From positions 868,001-932,000 of the forward strand of contig JAPXFQ010002688.1 in NCBI GenBank assembly GCA_028564705.1: a stretch of DNA of 64,000 nucleotides. The letters run 5' to 3'. A model generated the notes under the pieces. That model was not told the origin of the DNA and did not search any database. It saw only the letters and a list, made by a program, of their open reading frames with translations. The translations under genes and the position numbers were made by a program. Below are positions 10,801 to 22,335 of the stretch, piece after piece. Position 1 is the stretch's first letter; each line of letters begins with the position of its first letter. The DNA is from Apricaphanius iberus (lineage: Eukaryota > Chordata > Actinopteri > Cyprinodontiformes > Aphaniidae).

Positions 10801-13800
10801 CCTCTAAATGGCTATGCGCAACCTGTTAAAATATATTTTTTTATGAATATGAGTTAGTTATACTGCAAGTAGACATTTAATAGAGGCCATGATAAATTGT
10901 GATGCATTTCAACGACATTAGTAAAATATGGTCATTTTAAGACTAAGTGAGCAGCCTTGTTCTGGACAAGCTGCAGCTTTGATGAGTCTGATTCACCCAT
11001 TACATTTATTAATGACAGGTATGCCCCCCCCTTTTTTTTTATTTGCCAGATGTATGATGAATCCATTGCACCTATTCCTCCTCTCTCTGGCTGTGGTGGA
11101 GTGGATGCGACGGAAGAGGCAGCAGCAGATGCAGAGTCCTCATCTGAATACTGCTCTTTGATCCTGTTATCATTACATCTTAGATCACCCACAAATCAGA
11201 AACACGCCCATCGCGAAAAATCTTTTTGAGGTACGCAATATTGCACTCTTTATATGAAATATTGATAAAACAGGCCTTTTGTTTCTCTAGTTTGGAATGC
11301 AACTTAAAGCCTTTTGTTATGGCAGGTGCCTTATTGATTATATGCAAACTTACTTATCATGATTTATCTCTGTTAACAATACAGTATTCTTACAATTGGT
11401 CTAATTTAAAATAAGCTAATTCGAACATGTTTTATTATCCCTTAGAAAAATATGGTTTAACCAGAGGATTCAAAAAAAAGAAAGAAAAAAAAACTGGGAG
11501 AATTTGGGTTACATACTTTGGAGGCCCTTGATCCCTTCTGATGCAATTCCCAGCAAGGTATTCTGGATGTCGCAACCCGGCTGGAAGGTTCCTCCGTTGG
11601 GGTAAATGTCAATATGACCCACAGGTCTCTGGATGCCAATGCTGCGGTCTGGAGAGCCCCTTGTATTGGTATGCAGGACGTCCACAAACTCGGCATCGCC
11701 TCGGGACAGAGTGCTCTGCTCGTCTGCATGCTCAAATGTGGGGCCAGCGGGATCCAGACCTGGATAAGAGATAGAAACAATTGTTTAGCTTTGCAGATAG
11801 ACATGATAGGAGATAAAATAATCCACATCCAGAACACTTAGGTTTTCAAAGCATTAAGAAAGACTTGAAAGCCTCTGCTTAGCCTGATCTCTTTCTGACT
11901 TGTGCAAGTAAAAAACAAGACTGATGGTGCTTAATGGCCCGCTGATCTCAAGTCCAGTAAACACACCATTATCTGAAGCAGGTCAGCGAGATTTCAAAGC
12001 TGGCTTCATAGACGCAAATTAGAGCTCTTAATCTGACACAAATTGGCTGTATGCACCCATACAGTGGATGATTGGAATGTAGAGGCTGACAGATTAGGTT
12101 TCATTTGAGGGCTGTGCAGAAAACGGCACTCAGACATTATATTATGGTATGCATCTCTAAGCTTCATAAAAATACATTTATTATGAAAAGAACCTAACAG
12201 CATGTTAAAAGTTTACAGTTGAAAGATTTTCACTGCTGTACTGAGGTATTTTTTGATTGAAGAGGATATTCCCAAGATCCTACATCTCAGCATTCTGTTA
12301 TTTTTCAAAACAAATTTACAAAAATATCTCTTTTAACATTTTATATAAATAGAATATAAATAGAGAATTTTAAATCAATCACCTGTGATCCGGCTGATCT
12401 TATGGCCAGTGAGGTCTCCAGCGATTCCGGCTACATGTGCTCCCAGACTGTATCCCAGCAGATGAATCCTATCCCATGGCAACTGAAGCTCATTCTGTAA
12501 GGCAACAAACAGGTTAGATGTGTGCAAGGAATATATTGCGTTCCCATAATCTAAAAGGAAGACTGCAGAAATGCAAGCTGTACTTGGCAACACTCTGAAG
12601 CATTCTGCCTAAGGAAGAAACTGGGAAACAATCCAGAGCAGGGATATGGTGCAATTTCATGCTATGCCAAAATGTAGCCAGCTTTTAAATCTTGAAGTTA
12701 CGTAAATAAAGGGCAAGCTTTAAGCTGTTGCAAAAGCTGCGCTCCGCTAACACTAAGCCTTGCAAAGATAGCCGCAGACATGACCATAAAATGTGTTTAT
12801 AGCCTTTTAAAAATCCTAAACCGACAAACATAATCACTCGGCCTCAATGGGGAAAGAGTGTTACATTATAAGGAACAGATTGTAGTCAGTGATCTTAACT
12901 TTCCAAAAACATGTTTAAATAAGATAATTACACACAACAGCTAATGCAGAGTGTGATCCAACAGCTCACCTGAAGCCAGGTAACAAACTTGGCCACATCC
13001 CGGCCAACCAGCTTAGTGTAGGCTGCAGAGGTCGGGTAGTGCTGGTTAGCGCGTGTCAGCCAGTCCACCACTATCACATTTGCAGTTGGCACGCGCTCAT
13101 ACAGAGCAGACACCAGCTTGGGCACCCAGCTCTCAAACATTCCTGTTACCTGCGGGGGCAAATATAAAAGCAGCAGGTGAAATGGTGACCTGCGTTTTGA
13201 ACTGAAAGGAAATATGCTGAATGCATTTTTCAAAAGTTTGTTCCAACTTTAACTAAATACAAATAGTTGTCTTTTGCCCAGTTAACGCCTTAAATTTCTA
13301 AGAACTCAACATCACGTTAAAATATAACTTTTATTGTGTAACCAACACTGAAAATGTAACATTTCAGTTTCGCCATATTTGTTAGCACTCTGAAGAAATC
13401 GACTGGTATGGGATTCTTTCAGTATTTTACCTCAGAGTGAAATAATGTTTTTGAGCATCAACATAATGTAATTGCTTTAATCTTAAACAGCAAAGCAACA
13501 ATCCCTTAAACTGCTGCTAAAGTTATATAGCAGTATAATAGTTATAATATTTTTCTTTTAATTAATTTTTAATATATACAAGTTTCCAAGTGCTTATTGC
13601 ACAGAACATAATCCCTGCTGTGTCATTTTTAAATGCACCACAGATATTTATAAACTGCTGTCAGATGGTTAATTAGTCAGGCTATTAGTTCTGGTTGTCA
13701 ACCTGAAGTCAGCTGGTGAACCAATATGCTGATCACACACATGATAGGCAGTGAACAGCAACAGAATAATTCGCAGTGCTACCTTTGTCTATACTTCATA

Positions 13801-15450
13801 TAACTGGAGAAAACCCATTTAAAGTTGATGTTAGCATTGATTATTAACATTCAGTGAGATCCTGTAAAGGTCATGTAGAGGTACTAAAGTTTAAAAATCT
13901 TACACAAAAAACAGCTCACCAAAGTGTGTTTGGTGACTACCATGGTTAATATTCAAATTGTTTGGTATTTTAACAGTATTTTAACTTGTGCTTCAGTTTA
14001 ATTTCTTTGAACCCAAAATTCATTTGGGTGACAATGCACACATGATCAGGTCAGTGTATAAGGTCAGCTGCCATATGCCGTTATTTATTCAGCACTGCCT
14101 CTGTGTTCTGTTGTTGGAGACTGGCCAAGGTATCATTAGGTTCAAATTATGCAGCATGACTGTTTTGTTTTTTTCAATCAAATTACAGCAGAATATGTAT
14201 CCAACAACTCTGTGCTTGTTTCTCTATGGCTTCATGTTTGTGCCAGAATACGTTTTAGGATTTTTGTTTTCCCAGGTTGTTATGGTGTAGGCTAATTTCA
14301 CGTTTTACTGCCTACAAAAAAACTTATGTTTATGCTTTGCATGCAAGTAAAACGTTAGTTTCTATGTTACGAACCGTCCAGCCATGTATCACAATGAAGG
14401 TCTGAGTTTCTGCATTGAATTCGCACTCTCTGATGGTCTCTGGTCTGCCGGCCACCATGTAGCACATATCATCATCGGGGAGCTCGGCGGTGCGCAGAGA
14501 GAACTTGGACACGATGTCAGTGTAATCCGTCATCCATTCGGTGGTTGTTGGCACAGGCGCATCGGTGACTGTGTTGTTTGCTGTTTGGGAAACAAACACA
14601 GAGAGCGCACAAGAACGTTTCAACTAATGTGCTGTCACGTTGGATTGGGAGGAAAATAAAATAGGGAGCATTCACAAGGAACTTGAACATTTTTTAAATC
14701 TGGTTTACTTTTTTTTTTGAAAATGTGTCCGTAAATTAAATGTCAACAATATATTTTACGCACAAATGACAGCTCGAGTTAAAGGGTGAATAAGGCAAGA
14801 TAGTGTCGCCCCCTTTTGTCCTTTTTTAATCTTTACCGGGAGAATTTCCTGGCTAACTTAATAAAACGAAAGCTCACAGGCAGTAGGCCTATTTCTAAAT
14901 AAAAAAGAAAACCAGATAACTACCTTTATTAAAGCACTTGTTCTTAATGGATTAGAGCATATAAAAAATATAATATATAAAAAAATAGGTCTGATTAATA
15001 TTTATCAAACAAGCTGAGTAAAGAGATTAGTTTGTTAGTTGAAGCTAAAATAACCTTATTCTGTGAGAAAACGACTTTTTTAGATTAACTTCAACCAAGG
15101 TTTCCTCCCTCTTCTTATCTATCATCAGAGAAAAGGCTCATGGCAGCTGCTTTTCTTCACGCACACATGGAGCTGAATGCCGTGAAATGGGGTTCAGACC
15201 TGCGCTCTTCTAAAAGAGTAATTAATACCGGTCTAAAGTAGAGCAGCGTGCAGTTATTATATCCGCATACCTACCCCTTACAACTGAATCCGTTTTAATT
15301 TAATCTAAAACTGTATACCTTGTTAGAATAAACAGGGGTCTTACCAAAAACAGTTGAGTTTGCGGTGGGTTCAAGATCTGAAGAAAAAGTTGCATGGATG
15401 TTTCCCAAAGTTATCCAAATAGTCAAAAAACAAATACTTTCTTTTCCCAT
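7812..15450 (-). CDS. lpl: Lipoprotein lipase, complete, 10 coding exons
   Basis: Secreted triglyceride lipase acting on chylomicrons and VLDL at the capillary surface; the family binds heparan sulfate and GPIHBP1 and is activated by apoC-II. Exons, in transcript order: 15345-15450, 14375-14580, 12970-13149, 12383-12494, 11517-11759, 10050-10292, 9336-9456, 8164-8346, 7961-8068, 7812-7863. They join in frame to 517 aa with GT-AG introns throughout. The start follows from a hydrophobic signal peptide (residues 1 to about 20). The nucleophile is Ser180 in GYSLG, the acid Asp204 in LDPAGP and the base His292 in CSHERS. The lid lies between Cys264 and Cys290. The PLAT domain starts near residue 360 and carries the lipid-binding loop SWSDFW (441-445) and a sequon at Asn410. 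Basic heparin-binding residues RKNR lie at 330-333. Exon lengths of 180, 112, 243, 121 and 183 bp match the mammalian gene as I know it. The lid, CSHERS and cysteine pattern favour lpl over hepatic or endothelial lipase. Some teleosts carry a second lpl copy, and I cannot say which copy this is. Confidence 0.96.
8548..8847. repeat. hAT-like terminus and 107-bp imperfect tandem duplication in lpl intron 7
   Basis: ACTAGGGATGCACCGATCC at 8548-8566 resembles the end of fish hAT elements. It is followed by two copies of a segment of about 107 bp (8613-8719 and 8740-8847), starting ACAAACTAAACATAAC and ending GTTGCAGAT. The copies differ by a few substitutions and small indels. Confidence 0.6.
10488..11230. 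repeat. Harbinger-like remnant in lpl intron 5
   Basis: Starts with GGTCTGATTCATCAAA, similar to termini of fish Harbinger-type elements, then carries short repeats of TGTACAAAC (about 10523-10583) and unique-looking sequence. The right end was not found. No transposase motif is intact. Confidence 0.35.
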
Positions 15451-15700
15451 GTTATTACTGAGGTTTTCTTTTTGTTCTATGTCCTGGTCTTAGAGTTATT
15501 TTTTTGGTTGGTCGAATAGTTGTGGATCCACTTAAACGCAAAGCACCGGTGACAAAGTGGTGTGCTGTTTGCGGTTTAAGGGTGAAGTTGCTTATGGTCT
15601 GAAATAGTTGCTGCTGCAGGTCATCTTAATGGGTGGCTTATTTGAATACTCAATCTTGGTAGGCTGGAGTTTTGGGGGCGGAGACTAAACTTTGTCCCAT
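15451..15700 (-). promoter_or_regulatory. lpl: lpl proximal promoter and 5' UTR (predicted)
   Basis: The sequence upstream of the lpl start has a GC box (GGGGGCGGAG, plus strand, 15674-15683), an octamer-like ATTTGAAT about 190 bp upstream of the ATG (one mismatch to ATTTGCAT), and a nuclear-receptor half-site AGGTCA at 15618-15623. The mammalian lpl promoter is known for an octamer and a nearby CT/Sp1 element, so the arrangement is similar. The transcription start is not determined. Confidence 0.4.
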
Positions 15701-16019
15701 CTAAAAAAAAAATAAAAAAAAAACCGAGTGTAGGTTGGTCATCCTGCTGTGAGGAAAGTGGGGCCCCTGGCTGCACAGCAGAAGGTTTCATTTACAGAGC
15801 GCCATTAGTGTCGGCTTCCAACTGTCTGATTTTATTGATTACACCAGAGTTTTCTTTGATCTGCTGGCAAAATGATGTGATAATAAAATCTTCATTATAC
15901 ATCAGGATATCAAAAGGAAACAAATGGAGTTACCTGTTTAAACAAGTTAGTGAAGGAAAATCTGATCACACAATTATGTTTTATTTTACTATAAGAAACA
16001 TTTTTTGGACTGAAGAGTG

Positions 16020-16300
16020 GACAATTGTTAGGACTGTTGCCTTGCAGCAAGGAGGTCCTTGGTTGGAATCCTGACCAGGGTCTTTCTGCATGAGGTCGAT
16101 GGGTACACCAGTGACCTCCTACTGTCTAAAAACATGACTGTTGGGTTGACTGGTCCATCAATGTCGTCTTTAACATACGTTTGTGCATGTGTGGTTGTTT
16201 GTTCTGTGTATCTCTCTGCAGTCCTATACTGGACTTGAGACCCTATCCAGGGTGTACCCCAACTGCAACCTTGAACATATTTTTAGGCTTAGACTGGATG
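16020..16300 (+). repeat. tRNA-like SINE family (copy 3)
   Basis: Has a tRNA-like head with GACTGTTGCCTTGCAGCAAG and a B-box-like TTGGTTGGAATCC, then GGGTCTTTCTGCATG, AAAACATGACTGTTGGGTTG, and GACCCTATCCAGGGTGTACC. This is the most complete copy in the window. Confidence 0.65.
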
Positions 16301-19300
16301 GATTTTATTTTATTTTATTTTTTTTTACTTTTGAAATATATAATTCTGACAAATGTATAACAATGTTTAAATTAAAATACATCCTTAGTACTTCAGTAAT
16401 ATTTTCCAAACAACAACGCTGTTCCTGTACAAGGTAAAAAGTCTCAATCTCTCTTTTCTCCCCTTACAAAAAAACCCTCATTGTTTATTATTGCAACTTA
16501 AGAAATATAGCAATACAATATAGTTCATAATGTGGAAGGAAAAGGATAACTGGTTGTCAGTCGTTTTTCCACTGACGCATTTTCAGTTCCAGGCCTTACT
16601 TATTTCAGACCAACAGACCCAACTAAGCTCATCACCCAACGTCCGACACCCAAATCACCAATAAGGATATTCCTAATGCTGTCTTTGCTTTATTGTTCAT
16701 GCACCTTGAATCTTAATGTTAAAACTCTTTGCTAGTTTTCCAGGGGATCTCTGCAGCACTTTTCAGAACCTGGAAATCCAAGTAGAACAAGGTTCTTTGT
16801 GTAGTCGAAGTGAATCAGGGGATTTGTAAGTTTGCTCAGTCAGAGCGGTTTTAAATCGTGTGCCATGATGTGAAAATGTGAAATATTAAAAGATTAGAAA
16901 TGCTTTACTGTTAAACATCTTCTAGAGCGTGGATGGTATAATCAGAAACAGTCTTCATTTCATTCTGAGGGAAATGTTCACGGTCCAACTGGTGAAGCTA
17001 CATTGCTGTATGGGGCCTCACTGTAAGTATGGTGGGGCCCAAGCAGCTGTTTTGTTAGTGTGAACCTCATGGTCTATGGTATACACTGCTGTATTTGTAT
17101 TGTTAGCCACTATGGAAGGAAGACAGATGTTTCCTGTGTACACTGCAAAGAGGCAAAGGTTTAACATAAAATTTTTTTAATTAGAGAGGACTGTTTCACC
17201 TGCAACATATGGCTTATGACTTGTGCTAAATGCAGAAATGATGTGGAAGACAAAATTGAGACAAACAAAAACAAATACACAAAACTGCTTTAAAAGTAAA
17301 TTAAAACTAGACACAAATAGAAAAAAAAGAGTGATAGTATAAATCTGGCTGTCTTTCTCTTTTCTAAAGAGGATGGGCGTACAGGGTTGGTGTGCTTTCA
17401 GGCTGGGGCCCACTCTCTGGTAATCCATCCATACATTCAAGATCTCTCACATACATACAAAGCTCTTGATAAGCTCTGTGTGGGTGGGGTACAATGTGCC
17501 TCTTTCCCATTGGCTGACCACGACAGCTGCAATGCACCATTGGATTTCCAGAAGACCCACTTATACCTCTTGAGAAGGTCATTCTATCCTCATATCAGGT
17601 CAAATAAAAACATATGGAAACAAACACCCTGCACACTCAGTGCTTGCCCCTCAAGCCCTTTGTTACGCCACTTTAGGGCAAAGAGGTAGCTCCAGAGCAT
17701 AAGAAGATGCCAAACGTGTGTGTGATTTACAAGCATTAAAGATCAAGATTGACCTTTAGCTCAATGCATCAACTGAAAGCAATACACAGACTAATATGTA
17801 GTATAAAAGCACTTTTATGTCATTGCACAGAAAGATGGTGTGTGTTATTTCCTGATTGCAGCAGTTAAATGTGTCAAATTTGTTTTGCACAGAGACATGG
17901 GACAAACTCTGCCAATGCTGATCAGCATCAGCCTCAACATAAATAAATGAATGTCTTGAATACTGCATAAAATCACCCACTTTGTTTATTTTAAGCATTC
18001 AAACACCCACATTGTTGCGTTTTGTTTATTTTTCAAACTGATTTTGTCAAGATTTATTTGTGTTGCCAGAGAAACACAAACACCATTTCTTGAAAGCTCC
18101 AAACTCAAAATATGGCACAGAGTAGAATGTCTTTATTCTCATAGATTAGGTTGGGAACCTTCTGGAGATTACAGATTCTGTGGCTCCCAGTGGTCTTCAG
18201 CTGCTGAAGCCCATCTGCTTCACGGTTCAACATGCTCTTCATTCACAGATGGTTTTCTTTCTGCAGTGGCATCAACAGGGGAGTTTTGCCCAGTTTGAGT
18301 TTCAGCAAGTTGTTTTTGCATTATCTATAGTAGATGCCAGAAAGTTTGAGTGGTTGCCATCTGATTGGCTAAATTACTATTTGTGCTAACAAATAGAGAG
18401 GGCTAAGGTTTTTACCTTTTGTCTGATAGTGTGTGAGTCTGTTTTGTTGGCAAAACTGTTGTGACCTGTTAGGTGATGTGGTCTCTGGGGGCTTTTTTTC
18501 CACAGACACTCATCAGACATTGAATGAACAGTTCATATAGGTTTATGCGAGTTTCATCACGGTATTCATGTGAATGCATAAATCCATTCTGCACTGCCGT
18601 GTCATTGGACACATCATTTAGCTGGTTTGTACATCTACTGTGAATGACTGGAGCGTGTTTATATGTGTCAGTGTCGAAGGTAATGCTTATGGTCAGACCA
18701 GAGGGTCCAACCCAGCGATTAGGCAGGAGAGCGACGCCTACCCCTCAGTTTGCGATTTCAGTTTCAGTCTATGCTTAGTTACATGAACCAGAGAAAGGCT
18801 GGCAGTTATAACCTGTAGGGCAGAAATCTTGTGTGATACACACCCCGGCAACAGCCACCAGGTTGTGTTTAAGTAGAGGTTTTCTGAGTTACTTTATCAA
18901 GAGCTTTCTCAGCTGCTGGGGGTTTGTTGTGGCTCAGAAGAAATCATGTCAGATAAATACAATGAAAGCTGGCGGGTCAGAGATAGTGAGGGACTCAAAG
19001 TGCAACAAGACTGTTCCTTTTCCAGCTTACAAATAATTCAGTTTGCTTTTCCTTGGAGGAAATCAAAGGGATCTTGACAGGAAAGAATACAGATTGCCAC
19101 AGCATTCCTGTTGCTGCTTTTGTCACGAGACGCTCTCAAACCGAAAGACAGCACATTTGTTTCACATTCACCCCATCTGTACCATCTGGCTGTCTGAAGC
19201 TGCTGACCAGATCGGAGCCACGTATCCGACTCTGTAAATACTGCCCTGGCGTCTGTGTGCTGTTTCAGATCTAGGTGCAAATATTTAAATTAGTACAAAA

Positions 19301-21590
19301 CATTTTACATCTGTCTCCCTGTTGCCTCTCTCATGCCTTGTAGGGTTTGCATTTGTTTACTGGATGTAAAAATGCTCCCAAGAGACACTCAAGTTCTGCA
19401 GGTGCAACTAAAGTTTTTGTGAAAACATTGTAAAGTTGAGCCATACATTTTTAATGTGAGCCGTAAACCTCATTAACCTGTGTTGATGAACCTGCTGCAA
19501 ACACACACAGCTTGGAGCAAACATCTATTTTTAAGAGTCACAGAGAATCTGTGCGAAGAAAAACGAAGAAAGGGTTTCTCAGAATGGTGCAGGTTGATAT
19601 CTTGCTTCGTAATGTGCATAGTTGTGTGTTTGGACAAATGGTGTGCGTTACTGTCTTTTAGATACGACTCCAAAGCTTCCAGCCTGCTTCTGAATGTCAA
19701 AGCCTCTCTCATCGGCATGCCGTAAAAGCTACACTTTTATGATGCCATCAATTTGTATTCCTTTTTTTTTTTTCTATTAGTCCATATCTGTATTGTGGCC
19801 GCGTGAAATCACACGCCAAAAAAATGATATCTAACTTGCAGGCTGGACGTAAAACCTTGTGCTGAATGTGCAAGGCCATCCTCTGACTGTTTTTATTCTT
19901 CTCTTTAGACTCTTACCAATCCGTTCCTTTTTATCTGTGCGTCTCCATCTTCATTTTTGTCTGCATATCTGCCGAGACAAAACAGGACATTGAAAAGACC
20001 TTCAAGACAGGAGGTGCTGAGGTTATATTTCATGGTTAAAAACAAAAGAGTGATCCCTAATTAGCAGCTAGCAGGGTTCTTTATTTCAATGGCTCATCCA
20101 AGAGAGAGAGAGAGACTCAATCTGTGGGATTAAAAAGAAAGACCGTCTGCACAATAGGATTTAATAGGTCCCTCACTAAAGACTCAATAAGGTTGTAAAT
20201 TGTACAAAGGCTACAAAAGAACATGTTAGAGCAGCCATGTTTCAGTCTTTTATTTTACGCTTATGAAGAGGCTGTAGGAGAGACTTGTGCCAGCAATTTA
20301 ACAAACAACCTGCTTGTTGAAGTTTAGTAGTGGGTTGTGCATGGGTTGACTGTGTGCTTGTATGTCCCTTTTTTACAGGCCTCCGTTTAGGAAGTCATTT
20401 ATCAACACTTTGTAGAAAACAAACCAGCTTAGCAGGTGAAAAAAAAAATACTTGCAGGACCTGGGAAATAGGTCAGACATACAGATGCAGAAACATTTGT
20501 TGGTACCATTCCAAACTAAATATGGGGGAAATAACAATACACAATGCTTTTATGAAGTATATGAAAAGTGAAAACAAACACATACAGACTCCCCAGAATC
20601 TTAACAGTATCGCTCTAAAAAACCTCCATGGGTCCCCTTCAATTCATTGAAAGGTTGTGAATTATCTCATCAGAAGCTTACAAATCCATGTTTTGTTTAG
20701 AGAATAGAAACATGACTTCATTCAGAATCCTGAATAACGACCCAGTAAAAAGAAAACTGTCTAAAGAATCTGATTATTCAGATTTAATGTCAGACAGTGA
20801 TCATGTTAGACAGTGAGGAAAAACAAAGTCCCGTCTTTTTACACAGTGAATGTAAATATCTGGCTTCATGAGCAAATACACAGGTCATGTACATGTTTCT
20901 GGCTGCACGTGTGTTGTTCAAACATCTGTTTGGCAATGTTTCTGTCAGGACACACAGAGCTCCCACTGTCCTTTACCTACTGTTACCATTACATAGATAT
21001 GTATAGCACACTCTTGGATGGTTTGATAAATATCAATTATACAAGCAGCTTAGTCTATGTGTAGCTGCAGGATCAGAAGCCTGACTGACGGTTATATTTC
21101 ATCCATCCACGCAGCTGTGCATGATGCTGTTGAGCATCGTGCTGCATGCAGCATTGTTTGCAGACTGGAGTTTCTAAAGCTGTTTCTGATGTCACAACTG
21201 GAGGACAAGAGGACATTTCGTAAAACGCTTTGATGGAAGGAAGCCAGCGTCTAGGAGGCAGTGGTGGGGTAACATTGCACATAAGGGCATTCTAGCAGGC
21301 CTGATGGACTCTGCAGTGGCGCTTAGGAGGATCCTGGGGGGTCTCAAGACCCTCCCAAAAAAGTCTTGACCTCCCACCCCCTTCCTGATTAAGAAATATC
21401 TATATCCGGGATAAAGATTTTAAATGTTTCTCTTCAAACCACGCAGAACAAAATGATGAATCATTTATTCGGCATATAACGTCTGGTTCACACCAGTCGC
21501 AGAAGCGGCGCACTCAGGAAAATCATGATCTATCTGCTGCCCACCTGTTCACACCAAATGCAAGCGAATTTTTTTTCATAATGGGTAAGT
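16301..21590. other. Intergenic, no gene recognised
   Basis: No exon with coding homology or flanking splice sites was found. There is a short (GA)n run at 20101-20116. The stretch 21470-21580 (GTCTGGTTCACACC...) resembles the end of a Harbinger-type MITE. The region 18640-19280 is less AT-rich and free of recognised repeats, so it could hold conserved noncoding sequence, but this is unproven. Confidence 0.35.
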
Positions 21591-22335
21591 AAATAACCTA
21601 ATAAAATCATTACGCCAGGAGCATAGAAACTGGAAGCTGCCTCTCCATGTTTGGTTCTGGTTCTAGGGAAGATCAGTAAACTAGAGCTGGAGGACCTGAG
21701 TGATCTGGATGGTTTGTACCATGATAGCAGATCTCTAATGTACTTTCGTTTTAACCTGTTCAGTGATTTATAAACTAATAAATGCACTTTGAAGTCTATT
21801 CTATGAGCTACAGAGAGCCAGTGTAAGGACTTTAGATCTGGGGTGATGTGTTCTACTTTCCTGGTTCTAGTGAGGACACGAGCAGCAGCGTTCTAGATCA
21901 GCTACAGCTGTCTGATTGATTTTTTTAGGTAGACCTGTGAAGATACTGTTACAGTAATAAAGGCGGCTAAAGATAAATGTATGGATGAGTTTTTCTAGAT
22001 CTCCTTGTGTCACCAGTCCTTTAAACCTAGAAATGTTCCTCCGGTGATAGAACGCTGACCTTGTTATTGCCTTTTTGTGACCTTGGAGGTTCAGCTCTGA
22101 GTCTATTATTACACTTAGATTTATGGCATGGTTGTTAGTTTCTAGTTGGGCCTGTTTAAGCTGATTAATGATATGTAGTCAATCTTTTTTGGATCCAAAG
22201 ATAAGTACTTCAGTTTTGTTCAGTTGGAGGAAATTATGGGACATCCAGCTGTTAATTTGGTCACAGCATTTATTGAGGATTTCAACGGGTTCAACATCCC
22301 CTGGTGACATTGAGATATATATACTGTTGAAATAC
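21591..22335 (-). repeat. L2-like non-LTR RT fragment, antisense
   Basis: On the minus strand this is the end of an L2-type reverse transcriptase broken by stops. Recognisable blocks are [57 protein letters not shown], and near the 3' end LRSSSSSLLIFPRTRTKHGE. The last block recurs in the fragment at 56790-57190. Confidence 0.75.

Noticed and set aside
10928..11229. Overlapping plus and minus frames in lpl intron 5
   Set aside because: They lie in a probable Harbinger-like remnant, and no transposase or MYB-like motif is clear.
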